From assembly GCA_954871525.1 (NCBI GenBank), contig OX940863.1, forward strand, positions 40,844,501 to 40,908,500: 64,000 nt of DNA. The letters are read 5' to 3'. The stretch is from Parietaria judaica. Taxonomy: Eukaryota > Streptophyta > Magnoliopsida > Rosales > Urticaceae. The notes beneath the pieces were generated by a model, which saw only the letters and a list, made by a program, of their open reading frames with translations, did no database searches and had not been told where the DNA came from. Shown here one piece after another: positions 1 through 11,348 of the stretch. Each line of letters opens with the position of its first letter. Positions within the stretch are counted from its first letter, which is position 1. A program made the position numbers and the translations under genes.

Positions 1-979
1 GTCTTTCATCTTCGCGTCTTGGTGAGGGTTGGCGACCCCCCGGGCGATCCTGGCAAGGGTCGGTGGCATCCTGGTATGCTCCTACAAGGTTGCGGTGTTC
101 ATAACGACGGTTCCCTTGTCGACCCTCTAGACGAGCCTGGCGAGGGTCCGGAGCATTCCGTCAATACTCCATGTCATGAAGGTCTTCGGCCTGGCAAACT
201 CCCTGGCGACCCCCTGGCTGAGCTTGGCAAGAGTCCGGTTAGTTCCGGCAGTCTTCAATATCTTCGGGAACTTCGGCCTGGCAAACCCCCTGGCGACCCC
301 CCGGCTGAGCCTGGCGTGGGTCCGGGTATTTTCGGTGGTTTGCGGTGTCTTCAGGATATTCAGCCTGGCGAACCCCCTGGCGAACCCCCAGGCGAGGCTG
401 GCGAGGGTCCGGGTAGTTCCAGCGGTCTTCGACGTATTCAGGATCTTCGGCCTGGCGAACCCCCCTGGCGACCCCCTAGACGAGCCTGGCGAGGGTCCGG
501 GTAGTTCCGGCGGTCTTTGGCGTCTTCGTCCTAAGCGAACCCCCTGGTGACCCCCCGGGTGAGCCTGGTGAGGGTCCAGGTAGCTCTGGCGGTCTTCGGC
601 ATCTTCTGACTCTTCGTCGTGGTGACCCCCCGACAGAGCCAGGCGAGGGTCCGGGTCGTTCTAACGAGCTATGTTGCCGTTGCTATCTCATGTGCTTTTC
701 TCGTCATGAGCGGGGACTGACCTCTGCAAAATGTTGGTGACACCGTCTTCTTTCCCGATCTGAGCTGGTGAAACTTGGCGAGGCGGCTGAGTCCGCCTGG
801 CGAGGGTTTGGGCCCTCGTGTTGAGAGCGATGCTGGTCGTCGGCTGCGGTGTCGCTCGTTGCGAAGCACTGGCGCGACTAGTCATGTTTAATGGCGATTG
901 TCGTGCTCTGAGTTCTTCCGATGAATACTGGTAGGGTCTTCGAGGCTGATACTCGGCTCCCCTCTTTCTAGCGCCAAAC
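1..979 (-). mobile_element. Gypsy-like LTR retrotransposon A, internal 5' region (runs off window)
   Basis: On the minus strand this follows directly after an LTR (980-2550). It opens with a primer-site-like sequence, TTTGGCGCTAGAAAGAGGGG, at 958-977, as in plant Tat/Retand/Ogre-type Gypsy elements whose leader starts with TTTGGCGC. The stretch is GC-rich and mostly a tandem array. No gag or pol domain is visible, so the coding part presumably lies left of the window. The open frames here are repeat-driven and I do not regard them as genes. The family assignment rests on the leader motif and is an inference. Confidence 0.55.
19..660. repeat. ~88-bp GC-rich tandem repeat array, about 7 units
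   Basis: Units recur at about 88-bp spacing, marked by repeated GGGTCCGGGTA and CTTCGGCCTGGCGAACCCCC (for example near 145, 229, 319, 406, 494). Copies differ by substitutions and small indels. The array lies in the leader of element A, where Tat/Ogre-type elements often hold tandem repeats. Long open frames across it (19-504, 176-550) are by-products of stop-poor GC repeats. Confidence 0.8.
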
Positions 980-1479
980 TGTTAATGCATAAAAATGGCA
1001 TTAACTTAGAGTCGGATCCAAGGTTTGGGTCCCGAGCTAGACCCGCTGAACACGTGGATAAATGAATGTTGAGTCAACGCGGGTTGACTGGTGATCGTCA
1101 GAGCTGGAGGCAAATCCGTCGTCTTGGATGAGTCTCCGGGCTGTTCTTGGCGATCTTGGCAAACTTCTTTCCTTGGCGAGCTCTTCATCGGGGTGAAGTC
1201 CGGTCTTGATGAAGCTCCGAGATCTTCTTGATGATTCTTCGTGATTTCCCTTCCTTGGCGAGGGAAGACCTGTCAAAAAAGGATAGATCGGGCCCGTGCC
1301 CCGTTGCTTATAGTTGGGCGAGGCTGCCTACGTATCTCAGTTTAAGAGAATCAGGTCCCAGGTAGTTCAGGGTTAGTGATAAATGACGGGTGAATGACGA
1401 TGTGGTTTGACTCGTTGGAAGTGCCGATCTTGGCTGTGCGGGGGTGACCCTTGGCCGAATGAGAGGGTATTACCAGCGA

Positions 1480-1720
1480 GGGATGCTCCTTGTCGACCTC
1501 ATAGGTGTTGGCTAGCTCGTTGTGGCGAGGGCCTTGACCTGGCGAGGCATGCTCCTCTTCCACTTCGTAGGTGTCCGCGTCCACGCGTTGACCTGGAGAG
1601 GGATGCTCCTTGTCGACCTCGTAGGTGTCCGCGTCCACGCGTTGACCTGGTGAGGGACGCCTCTTGTCGACCTCGTAGGTGTCCCCGTCCACGCGTTGAC
1701 CTGGCGAGGAAAGCCTTCGT
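1480..1720. repeat. 54-bp tandem repeat inside LTR A
   Basis: CGCGTTGACCTGG recurs at 1584, 1638 and 1692, an exact 54-bp period, together with GTCGACCTCGTAGGTGTCC. The second LTR copy has related but differently arranged units around 9000-9119 and 16816-16900, so this segment evolves by repeat turnover. Confidence 0.8.
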
Positions 1721-1875
1721 CGACTCATCGAACAACCCCTCTCAGGCAAAACTCAATCCCTTGACTAATCCCAACTCTTATTCAAGCCCTTTCTCCTTAG
1801 GGAGTAGGCGAATTTCTAGAGAGAGAAACTCTGGAGGCAATTGTGAGTGAGTCTGGAAATGAGGAGGGGAAGGCT

Positions 1876-1887
1876 CCTATATATAGG
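1876..1887 (-). promoter_or_regulatory. TATA-like box of LTR A
   Basis: Palindromic CCTATATATAGG in an otherwise GC-rich LTR. The homologous LTR copy keeps CCTATTTATAGG at the same place (about 17088-17099). This is the typical position of the LTR core promoter. Inference from sequence only. Confidence 0.45.
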
Positions 1888-2550
1888 AAAACCAATTCCT
1901 TGTAATTGCGCTGAGAGGGCCCTGCAAATTTCCTCTTGCCAGAGGGACCTTGCCGCGGCTCCTTATCGTGGCGAGGGGTTCGCCAGTTTTCCATAGCTCG
2001 TCTTAGATGTCTTCCGGGTGTCTGCAAGCTTGTATGTTGAGTCTGGGGGAATCTGGGGACTTCCCGGGGCTCTTCGTAAGCTCGGATCTCCTCATCGTGT
2101 GGAATAATTGTGTGTTATCCCTTCGTTAATATGTGGCGAGGGGCTTACCAAGGCGAGGGGCTTGCCAGGGCAAGGTACTTGGCCAGGGGCTCGCCAGGGC
2201 GAGGGGTTCGCCAGGGCAAGGGGCTCGTCGGGGGGGGGACCTTGCCAGGAAGCTCGTCATGGCGAGGTGTTCGTCAGGACAAGGTACCTCGTCAGGGTAC
2301 CTCGCCAGGAGGTGCCTTTTTTATCAAGGGCTTTGTCTTCTTCGTCTTCTTAGCTCCGGGCCTCGCCAGTGTCTTGGTTCGTGGGTCTTTGGTCTTAGTC
2401 TTCGCCTTCTTAGCTCCGGGCCTCGCCAAAAGCGTTGGGTCGTGGGCCTGTGGTCTTTGACTTCGTCGGTGGACTTTGATTTTCACAGGTGGGCTTTGAA
2501 TTTTCCTCAGGGAGGCCAATTTTTATATGTTCCAAAAAATGTACATAACA

Positions 2551-4126
2551 ATATATTTCATCTATTTATTTCTAAAAGTATATATATGGTTAGTAAAAGA
2601 TAAGTCTTTCTACATAATTTGAAGCTGAATAACGATATTAATTCTTTTTGTTTTAAGGTGTTACATTTGAAATTACTTTTGGCCATATTTTTCTTACTAT
2701 AAAAAATTGGGCTGTTCTTGCACAAGAGTTTTATATTATTTTTTTGTCCCCAAATCAAAATATGATGCAAATCAGAAAATATCTGTACTATTTTCTTTTG
2801 AAACACTACAAGAGTTTATATTTTATTTTGATCAAAATGTCTGTACTATTATAACAAATTTGGAGAGGATAAAAACGATACAATGCACAAGAAGTAATAG
2901 TTTTTATTTCTAAGAGAAGAATGACGTTCAACATTTGCCTTTAAAAGAATCACGGGTAAATCTCAGGCATTGTTAGTGCTATTGTTTGTCCTTATATATT
3001 GCAAAACATAATTGGAAGAACACAAAAATGTACAACAATCTTAAAAAATTACAAAGACAATATTTCAAAAATTATTTTCTTTACGTACCGTTGTTGTCCA
3101 ACATTATTTATATAGATTGTACATATTGCCTTATTAAATATCCTCAAAAGGAAATGGCACTAAAACAGAAAGGAGGTGGAACAGAATTGAAAGTGAGTGA
3201 GTACATTGAATGGGCTTCGATGGAAAATTATCCAAAAAGATTGGATTCCAATAATCCAATTATTCCAAAATCGAAAGTGGGTCATTTTTCCTAAATCATT
3301 GGCTCTCTTTATTAATTAATTTATTTATTTATGATTTCCTTTTTCCCATACATCCCTCACTCATTTACCGAGCCACGCAACGAAACGGAATTTCTCATAA
3401 AAGAGCATCTCATTCCACTTTAATATAAAATAAACGCAAGACATATGTTCGTTCATCTTTAGCTTCGTGTTTTTCTTCAAATTTGTCCTTATTATCAAGA
3501 GTAAGTAAAAGCTTGCTAAGAATATTACTATTAGAAAATGCGATACTAGCTAATAATAATGCCGAATTTTGCTTTTAGAGTGTGATACTGATAGCTAAGA
3601 ATATAAACTGAGTCAAAATATAACGAGGCTCGATTTTATTATTTACATAGCATAATATGGTAGCTAAAAGATGTAGCAGAATCTTCGGTAAGATACAGAT
3701 TTAGCTACAAAATAAACTTGTGTATACTATTTGAGAGCATTTGAAATATATTTATGATTGTTTTGCAATCTTCATATTGTTTTACAATTAATTGACACAA
3801 ACTAATTTAGGTAATTTATGGTTAAGTTCTGCCAAAAAATGGTCAAGAACAAAATTGCAGTTGCGATATTCATAGCGCATCAATACCGATTAGTCAAACA
3901 TGTTATGTTTGGCGTATCGAGAGAGTCCGGTCGAGTTTACAAAAATATGTATATTAGATGTGCTTAAGCAACATTTCTCACACTAACAATTGTCTCATCT
4001 TTCTCTTCTTCATCGAGACAATATTATCACAACAACACAACACACACGACAACGACAACACAAGGCAAGTGAAAAACAAAAGTTTATGTAGTAATTTCAT
4101 TCTTGTATGTTCTTCGATGTAGAGAC
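2551..4126. other. AT-rich intergenic region between LTR A and the SWEET gene
   Basis: No supported gene, RNA or mobile element. The short open frames (2558-3294) are AT-rich and show no domain. The last 100-150 bp before 4127 should hold the SWEET 3' UTR, since that gene is on the minus strand; no convincing polyadenylation signal was singled out. Confidence 0.6.
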
Positions 4127-6009
4127 TCAATGACCGTTGGTTGACTTTTTGAGCTCTTGGTCAGCAACAACCACCTCTGACAGGTTGACTTGCTTCGCCG
4201 ATTTCCTCTCTGCCAAAATTCTCTGCGTTGACTTGTAATACGTGGCGTATAGGGCAAGCTGGGCCACCCCAAACAATGTGCCAAGCCCATTGGGTATCTG
4301 ATCACATATACACAACTATAACTTACTATCACAGAATCAATATTAATTCATTTAAAGAGACCAAACAATTTTGTTTTTATACTATCCAATTTAATAATTA
4401 ATCGAGTATTAATTTGATATTGATTTAGCCAGGTTCTCCGATGTTTGATTTGGAATCTAATTTTACTGTGGTCCAGACGGATCCAAAATACAAATTTTTA
4501 ATGCAAGTAAAATTTGATAACAAATATGACATTTAACGGTAATATATATGAAATTAGTGTTACCTTTTCTTTTTCTTTTTTTCTATATAAGTTGAGAAAT
4601 TATGACATTTTTAGGGTACTTTCACCTAAAAATCTAACAAAAACCCTAAAAAGTTGTTCAAAAAACCCTAAATTTGTTTGGTCTACAACAAAACAACGAC
4701 GTTGGATAACTTCACCAATCATTTTAGATTTTGGATTTTGGGTACAGGACGGAGCATATAAGAAATGTTTTGGTATTTTTACCGCAATTAACCCTAATTA
4801 TAATTGTTAAGTAGTTATGAGTGATATTGGAAATTGAGGGAGTAAATTACAGTGATAAAGGGGTCAAAGCGGATAAGGGCATAAGTAGTCCAGGCGACAC
4901 CGTTGGCAAGCGATGCAAAGGAGAGGAAGAAGGGCATGAACTCCACACTCTTTGTTGTTATCACTAGTTTCTGCAACACATATATGCAATTTCTTATAAG
5001 ACTCAATCAAATATTCGGTTATTATTTAAAACTCCACAACAAAATATATACAACAACATCTGAATATGTCGTTTACATGAGATTTTTTTTTTTTATTATG
5101 ATTTTGGACTATATATCCCTTTATTTAAGATCCGGCATATTAAAATACTGAAAAAGCAAAGAAAATCTCTCTCTCTCTCTATATATATATAGATGCATGG
5201 AAGTAGATAGATATATACCATGACGGCCAAAGGCGAGGCGTACATCATGATGTTGAAGAGGATGCAGATGGTGCCAACCACGAAGGACCTCTTCTTGTGC
5301 GAGTGAGCGAGGGTGAGCACCAGCAGCGCGAGCACGCCGATGAAGAGGAGCTCGGCCAGGACGACGAGCACCACCTTGAGCCTGCTCTTCTTGTCGGAGT
5401 AGACAAGGAAAAGCACGATGTAGGCGCACTCGATGGCCGTGCCCGTTCCGTTGATGGTGATCACCAGAATGCTGCCGGGGTTCACCATGGGAAGCCCGTA
5501 CAGCGTCCAAACCAGGCAGTTGATTAGGGTTGCCAGGTACGGTATCGCCGAGTATTGCTCCACCGACTTCTTCTTCCATATCTGAACAAACGTCGGTCTG
5601 CAAAATTCTCTACTATCAGCTCAATCAAGTGCTAAGAGTTTTGGTGAAAACATATACAAAAATAAAATTTACCATATTTTCAAGCAAGAAATAATTAAGC
5701 GAGTGGAGAAGGCAATAAAAAGGGTGTTAGTGCTTCGCATAGTGATAAGTTGAGATGAAAGCACTAGAACCTGCTTCCTCTTTGGAAATTAAAAGGGCCA
5801 TAATGTTTTTGCATGGTATGAAGTTAATATAAGAAGGGTGAGGCTTACAATGGCGACAAGAAGAGGAAGAGAGAGATGACATTTCCTGCAAACAAATATT
5901 AATTCCAGTTAATGAGCATGCATGCAAGAGATAATCGTGTTGATTATGATTATGACTAAATATTACCTATGATACCAACAACGGTTCTCGCGGTATCTGC
6001 AGAAACCAT
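4127..6009 (-). CDS. SWEET4: SWEET sugar transporter, SWEET4-like, 5 exons, 249 aa
   Basis: Bidirectional sugar uniporter of the MtN3/saliva (SWEET) family, normally in plasma or vacuolar membrane. Exons on the minus strand: 6009-5967, 5885-5849, 5597-5219, 4970-4851, 4297-4127. They total 750 nt and keep one frame, and every intron has GT..AG ends. The 37-nt second exon and 120-nt fourth exon are typical of the family. The first MtN3 bundle starts in exons 1-2 ([15 protein letters not shown]) and continues with [20 protein letters not shown] and LVITINGTG. The second bundle has [28 protein letters not shown] and IPNGLG. Seven membrane segments are expected. Wording matches the SWEET4/5 group more than the sucrose-type SWEET9-15 group, so hexose transport is likely. 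Exon 3 is GC-rich and spans a site where many SWEET genes have an intron. The gene looks intact. Confidence 0.92.
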
Positions 6010-6103
6010 GTTAACAATTGAGCTTATAATAGAGAGAGAGAGAGAGAAGCTATATATGTATTGTATATGTTGGAGTGATGATTTTGGGTTAGAAAAGGAG
6101 TAC

Positions 6104-6115
6104 GATATATATAAG
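6104..6115 (-). promoter_or_regulatory. Putative TATA box of the SWEET gene
   Basis: CTTATATATCG on the minus strand, about 100 bp upstream of the start codon at 6009. A CT-rich tract (minus strand, about 6029-6046) between it and the ATG resembles a plant Y-patch. This would give a 5' UTR of roughly 70 nt. Inference from position and composition. Confidence 0.4.
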
Positions 6116-6573
6116 GACAAGTGTGAGGGTATGATCCAAAACAAGGCTTGGACACTTGCATCACATGTATTGGCTTTCTCCAACTTATACCAACACTTGG
6201 AAACAACTACACTGCCTTAATTGGAACACCCACAAAATATAATATCTGCGGTATAAGTACTACTTTCTATTACTATTCTAATCTTTTTTATTCGTAGTAA
6301 TGTAATATTCTTAATTAATTCTATGAAATATTACCATGAAAATCCGATTGCATCCGTATCAATTTACAGGCTTCCGTACGTTTTAACTATAAAAAAACTG
6401 CGGATGGATGTTAATTTGTCAAGGACAAAATTGCACTTGGATATTGTTTTGTCAATTTACAAGTACTATTGTGGCTGTTAAAATAGAGAGTAATTATATA
6501 TTGATAAAAATAGATACTTATGTCGTAAATATCTATTTTAAGAATAAAAGAATAGATGTAATTGTACTCAAAC
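6116..6573. other. SWEET upstream region
   Basis: AT-rich DNA between the SWEET core promoter and a TIR transposon. It would hold distal promoter elements; I recognise none with confidence. Confidence 0.5.
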
Positions 6574-7470
6574 CAAGGTGTTAAATTTCCCGATTTTCCA
6601 TGGAAATGTCGACCGATTTTCGTTTTTCGAGGATATGCAAAAGGAAAACCCTTTCGTTTTGCTGGGTTTTTACCATTTTTCGCGAAATTCGCAGGGGCAC
6701 GTGGGTGGAATATCGTTTTTCGTTTTTGTGAGTAAAAATTGCAAAAAATGGTTGGAATTTCGCAAAAAATCATATTTTTGGTAGATTTTGGCAAAAATAC
6801 CAATTAAACTTTCGGCAAAAATAATTATACTTGCACAAGAGCACCCCACCTTAATATACACACACTTCACCTAATAATTTAACTTAACATTATACACTTC
6901 AAATAATATTATACACTTAACAATACATATTAACTTCACCTAACATACATATACACTTAATATACATATTCATTTAATATTATACACTTCAACTAATATT
7001 AAATTTGTTAACATACATATACAATTAACATGCATATTCACTTAATATTACACACTTAACATACATATTCACTTCACATAATAATTTGACTTAATATTAT
7101 ACACTTAACATACATATTCACTTCACATAATAATTTGACTTAATATTATACACTTCAACTAATAAAGTGACTTAATATTATACATTTCACCTACATATTT
7201 AAGTTATAAATGTGTTTTGTTGTATACAATTATGTCTTGTATTTATTAAATATGTAGTTTTGAACCTATATAAATTTCTTGCTTAAATACTCAAATATTT
7301 TTTATAAAATATCCATCGAAAACCCCATCGGCTTGCGGTATTTCCATGAAAAAAGTGCGGTATATGCGGCATGCGGCATGCCCTTTTTTTACGATTTGCC
7401 CATCGGCAAGCGATATATCCGTAAAACGGAAAATGCGAAACGACATCGACAAGCGACATTTTAAACCTTG
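6574..7470. mobile_element. Non-autonomous TIR DNA transposon, ~0.9 kb (hAT- or MULE-like)
   Basis: The left end reads CAAGGTGTTAAATTTCCCG and the right end, reverse-complemented, CAAGGTTTAAAATGTCGC. Weaker inverted similarity continues inward (CGTTTTTCGAGGATATGC against CGTTTTACGGATATATCGC). CTCAAAC lies just before the left end (6567-6573) and again 3 bp past the right end (7474-7480), an imperfect target-site duplication of 7-10 bp. The centre (6850-7200) is made of repeated ACTTAATATTATACACTT-type segments. There is no transposase. The superfamily is uncertain. Confidence 0.6.
6850..7200. repeat. Degenerate AT-rich direct repeats inside the TIR element
   Basis: Repeated words such as TTAATATTATACACTT, ACATACATATTCACTT and CATAATAATTTGACTT occur in tandem and shuffled order over about 350 bp, filling the centre of the transposon. 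Confidence 0.7.
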
Positions 7471-7480
7471 AGTCTCAAAC

Positions 7481-8314
7481 GTTGAACCGTAGCCTAATTA
7501 TAATCCAGAGTGGAAAGAGAAAGTTGGCACTTTCCTCAAGATTCTGATAAAAACCCTAATGAGCACCTCTCTCTCATCTGTGAAAATTTACTGCTTTTTC
7601 CAGTCATTGGTTTTTAATTATCTTCCACAATTTCCAAGTGTAATCAAGTCTAACTTATCCACATTGGGTTGGGGGCCAATTTTGGTTCATGAAGAAGTGT
7701 ACCATACAGTCGCCTCTAATAAAAAAGACCAATAATTCACCACCAAAATACGAAATTAACCACCAACATAGAAGTCAACATTTCTAGTAAAATTGATACT
7801 TTTATCTGTTTTCAACCATGAAATTTATACTTGTTGCCCTAGCAGAGTAATGAACTTTTTTCCACGCTTTTTACGATGCAATTTTTTAAATGTGTAGTCA
7901 ATTCTTTCGGCATCAAATGAGTCAACTTTTTGCAAAATTTATACTACAATTTTATTTTATTTTCATACCCATTACTTATCTGAAAAAAATTAAGGGTGAA
8001 TTTATATTAGGCTGAGTGGAATCGGTCTTCCCCACTTATTCGATATTCAATATATTATTTTTAATGTATTAATAAATTTACATAGACAATATTATTTAAA
8101 ATATATTCATTATATTGTCAACGTTGTATTGTGCTAACACGGAAGGACGCCAAACCATGCTAACTCAATCCTTGCCGATGCCAAGTAGTGTGATCCAACA
8201 TTCAATGTTTCCTGCTCTAGATATGTTCATACAAATAGAACATAGAACAGTACAACTACGACATGCATTTACAGACATATTTTAGCACCTACTCTACATA
8301 CATGTCATGGTAAT
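7481..8314. other. AT-rich intergenic region
   Basis: No gene or RNA seen. It ends at the left flank of the LTR A-family solo LTR. GTAAT at 8310-8314 is the left half of that insertion's probable target-site duplication. Confidence 0.6.
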
Positions 8315-9119
8315 TGTTAATGCGTAAAAATGGCTTTAACTTAGGGTCGAATCCAAGGTTCGGGTCCCGAGATTGACCCGCTGAACACGTGGATAATTGA
8401 ATGCTGAGTCAACGTGGGTTGACTAATGATCGTCAAAGCTGGAGGCGAATCCGTCGTCTTGGATGAGTCTCCGGGCTGTCCTTGGCGATCCTCGGCGAAC
8501 TTCCCTCGTGGGGGCGAAGTCCGTATCATGGCAAAGCTCCTCGTCAGACTTCCCTCGTGGTGGCGAAGTCCGGGCGGGGTCCTTGTCTTGGCGAAGCTCC
8601 TCATCTGAGCAGAGTCCTTGTCTTGGCGATATCCTCGTCTAGGCGAACTCCGGTCTTGATGAAGCTCCGAGCTGGTCTTGATGATTCTTCGTGGTTCTCC
8701 TTCCTTGGCGACCTCCAACAGCGAGGGAGGACCTGCAAAAAAGGGTAGATTGGGCCCGTGCCCAGTCGCTTATGGTTGGGCGAGGCTGCCTACGTATCTC
8801 AGTTTAAGAGAATCAGGTCCCACGTAGTTTGGGGTTAGTGATAAACGGCGAGTGAATGACGATGTGGTTTGACTCGTCGGAAATGCCGATGTTGGTGGCG
8901 CAGGGGTGACCCTTGGCCAGGAGGCTGGGTATTATCGGCGTGAAGTGCTCTTCGTCGACCCCGTCAGTGTAAGCGAGCTCATTGTGACGAGGGGCCTTAT
9001 CCCGACGAGGGGTGCTCTTTCTTTGTCGACCTTGTCGAGGTTGGCGAGGGCGTCTTAACCTGACAAGGGATGCTCCTTGTCGAGGTTGGCGAGGGCGCCT
9101 CACCTGACAAGGGATGCTC
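8315..9119 (-). mobile_element. Solo LTR of family A, first part (interrupted)
   Basis: Begins TGTTAATGCGTAAAAATGG and is collinear with the LTR at 980-2550: same CTGAACACGTGGATAA, same CGTCGTCTTGGATGAGTCTC. It stops at 9119, where a chromovirus begins, and resumes at 16816. With the second part the LTR totals about 1.76 kb. No internal element sequence follows on either side, so it is a solo LTR. Confidence 0.8.
9115..9119. repeat. Target-site duplication of the chromovirus (left)
   Basis: TGCTC here and at 16811-16815, exactly flanking the TGTAAAAC...GCGTTACA element. Confidence 0.9.
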
Positions 9120-9128
9120 TGTAAAACC

Positions 9129-9130
<2 letters not shown>

Positions 9131-9166
<36 letters not shown>
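9131..9166. repeat. (TA)n microsatellite in 5' LTR
   Basis: Pure TA tract. The 3' LTR counterpart at 14601-14651 is longer, which accounts for most of the LTR length difference. Confidence 0.9.
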
Positions 9167-9171
<5 letters not shown>

Positions 9172-10350
9172 AAAAAGGATGTCGGTAAAGGGTCGAAGAC
9201 CCTTATCCTCTCCCCCCCCCCTTTTTTTCTTCTTCCCGAGCTGCTCACCTCTCTCTCTCCCTCTCCTCTTTATCTTTCCCCCACAACCAAAGTTCAAAGC
9301 TTGATAACTCGGTCACCGGAGCTCCGATCAGCGAGATCTTGGTACCGTTGGAAAGCTCTCGAGGAGGTGAGCAAGCTGCTGGGCGGAAGTCGACCGGAGG
9401 TGGCGGCGTTTGACCGGAATATTCGCCGGAAGGTACGATTTTACAACTTTAGATCTTTTTCGTGTCGGTTTGATTTTGAGAAATCTAATACCGGAATCAT
9501 GTTCACGAAGCCTATTAGAGTCCGTTGGTGGTGCCACCTCGCCGTCGTCGTCGCTGGCCGCCGCCGTCGGCCGCCGCGTCATTTTCCGATCTCGGATTTT
9601 ATTGAGGGGTTTTGAAGCCCTCGTCGAGGAGATCGAAAGCCCTCGATCGGAATCGTCATCGGACTCTCGGTAAGCCCGAATTTCCTTGACCTAGTTTCTG
9701 AATTTAGATGATCAAATTAGGTGTGTTCTGGGCCTTGATTGATGAAATTGACTTCGCCATTGCGTTTAGAACAGTCGAATTAAGCTAGGAGAAGCATAAA
9801 ATTGTCGAATTGATGCCCGTTTTGCTGCTTCGTTTTGCGTGCCCGACGGGAATTCGGCCCGGGCTAAATTTTATTGTATCGGGTTTTCAATTGACAATTT
9901 GAATTCCAATCTTAGTAGTATTTGACTTATGAATGATATCGGTGTTATAGCTGGCACGGATAGTCGTCCCGTAGTCGCCTCGAAGACTGTGCTACCCGAA
10001 CCACCCGTTTTGACTAGTTCAACAGATCCCGAAGTCTCTAGTCATCAATCTCAGGGCCAAGACGAACCCACATCTTCGACTAGCTAGTCGATCGGTCAAA
10101 GTTTCCACGGATTGAGGTAGGGGCTATTACCTTTTCTCGCAAATTAAAATGAACGTAGAAACCAATGCTTTAATGAAGATTGAACCGGATAGGTTAATAA
10201 TGGATTTAATGAAATTATTTGATAATTAATAAAAAAATCAATGTTATAATGGTCGTCGATTGATAGTGAGGCTAGATACCAGGTATGGTTGCATCGGTTC
10301 GATGCTTGTTATTTTATTTATGTTTATGGTTTCGTCGTGATGACGTGTGT

Positions 10351-10490
10351 TGATATGGTTCCCGCTTCGGGCGGATGATGATTATTGTGATATGGTACCC
10401 GCTTCGGGCGGATGATGTGTGTGTTGATATGGTACCCGCTTCGGGCGGATGATGTGTATGTTGATATGGTACCCGCTTCGGGCGGATGAG
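10351..10490. repeat. ~35-bp minisatellite, 4 units, in 5' LTR
   Basis: The core GATATGGTACCCGCTTCGGG is repeated four times with CGGATGATG spacers. The same array is at 15830-15969 in the 3' LTR. Each core contains CCCGCTTCGGGCGG, which can form a short hairpin. Confidence 0.88.
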
Positions 10491-11335
10491 CTGCTGACGA
10501 GCAGCTGGCTACTGCGCAGTAGGCCGGATATGGTTATGGTTATGGTTATGGATACTATTGGTGGCCCAAAAGTCAACATTTCGACCCATGGCGAACTGGC
10601 CGTCTTTGGTGGTGATTAGGATCCCGAGTCGAGGGCGAGTTACGGTTAGGGACTTCTAGTCCACCTGTGCTCGTGCCTTGAGGACTCGATGGGATATAGT
10701 GGAGAAAAGGCGCGAGCTGACTCGGCATGGACCACCGAAATGATTTGACTTTTGTGGGGTATATTTATTTATTTTGTTGTTGAAAATGATTGAAAATGAC
10801 GATTAAATGGTTTATGTTGGCATTTAATTTGTTTAATTGTAATTTGACTAATAATGGTTTGGTAAAGAGAATTGGTAATAGTTTCCCTACTGAGCATGTG
10901 GTGCTCACCCCTTCCATATATATTTCTTTCCCCATTCAGTTAAAGGCGGTGTTCAGAGTCAGACTCCGGACGAGGAGTAGACTGGTTCAGAAGATTCAAG
11001 TATTGTTTTCGTTTATCCGTATCTTTAAAGTTCATCGAAGTTAACATTGTATTCTGTGTTGATCTTTCCATTTTGGAATTGTAATGGATTTAATGTTGGA
11101 CTTATGCGATGGTGGTATTTTGCATTTTATATTTTTATGGTGTTGTATAAACTGTGGTCGTTGATGTCGTTTGGTCGTTTTAAGTCCCATGGGAAAAAGT
11201 TATGTGTTTGTTAACGTGGACGTTGAATATTCAACGGTATTGTTTGAATGATGACGTGTCATTGACCGGTCACGGTTTGAAAAGTCGTTGTTTTTGTCTT
11301 ATTCTTCTAACCCCCATTTAGGGGCGTTACAGTTT

Positions 11336-11348
11336 GGTATCAGAGCCT
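11336..11348 (+). promoter_or_regulatory. Primer-binding site (initiator Met-tRNA)
   Basis: TGGTATCAGAGCC, 3 nt after the 5' LTR; the standard plant site for priming by initiator methionine tRNA. Confidence 0.93.

Larger units (their letters stand above)
980..2550 (-). mobile_element. LTR of element A (5' LTR of a minus-strand retrotransposon)
   Basis: The plus-strand boundaries are TGTTAATGCATAAAAATGG at 980 and GTACATAACA ending at 2550, which gives TG...CA ends on the minus strand. A second copy with the same order of blocks lies at 8315-17773, interrupted by a chromovirus, so both boundaries were set by comparing the two copies. A TATA-like palindrome CCTATATATAGG (1876-1887) matches CCTATTTATAGG in the second copy and is the likely LTR promoter. 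The internal leader begins immediately at 979. Confidence 0.75.
9120..11332 (+). mobile_element. 5' LTR of the chromovirus
   Basis: TGTAAAACCCAAATATATA... to ...TTTAGGGGCGTTACA, followed 3 bp later by the primer-binding site. It contains a (TA)n tract right after the start, a CT-rich stretch, and a four-unit minisatellite at 10351-10490. Frames within it (9070-9673) recur identically in the 3' LTR and are not taken as genes. Confidence 0.92.

Noticed and set aside
19..550. Long open frames of 161 and 124 codons
   Set aside because: They read through an 88-bp GC-rich tandem array with period not divisible by three; no domain, and related frames lie in repeats elsewhere.
9070..9673. Frames of 181, 84 and 87 codons, found again at 14780-15152
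   Set aside because: They lie in the chromovirus LTR and recur identically in the other LTR; no start context or domain. Treated as LTR sequence.
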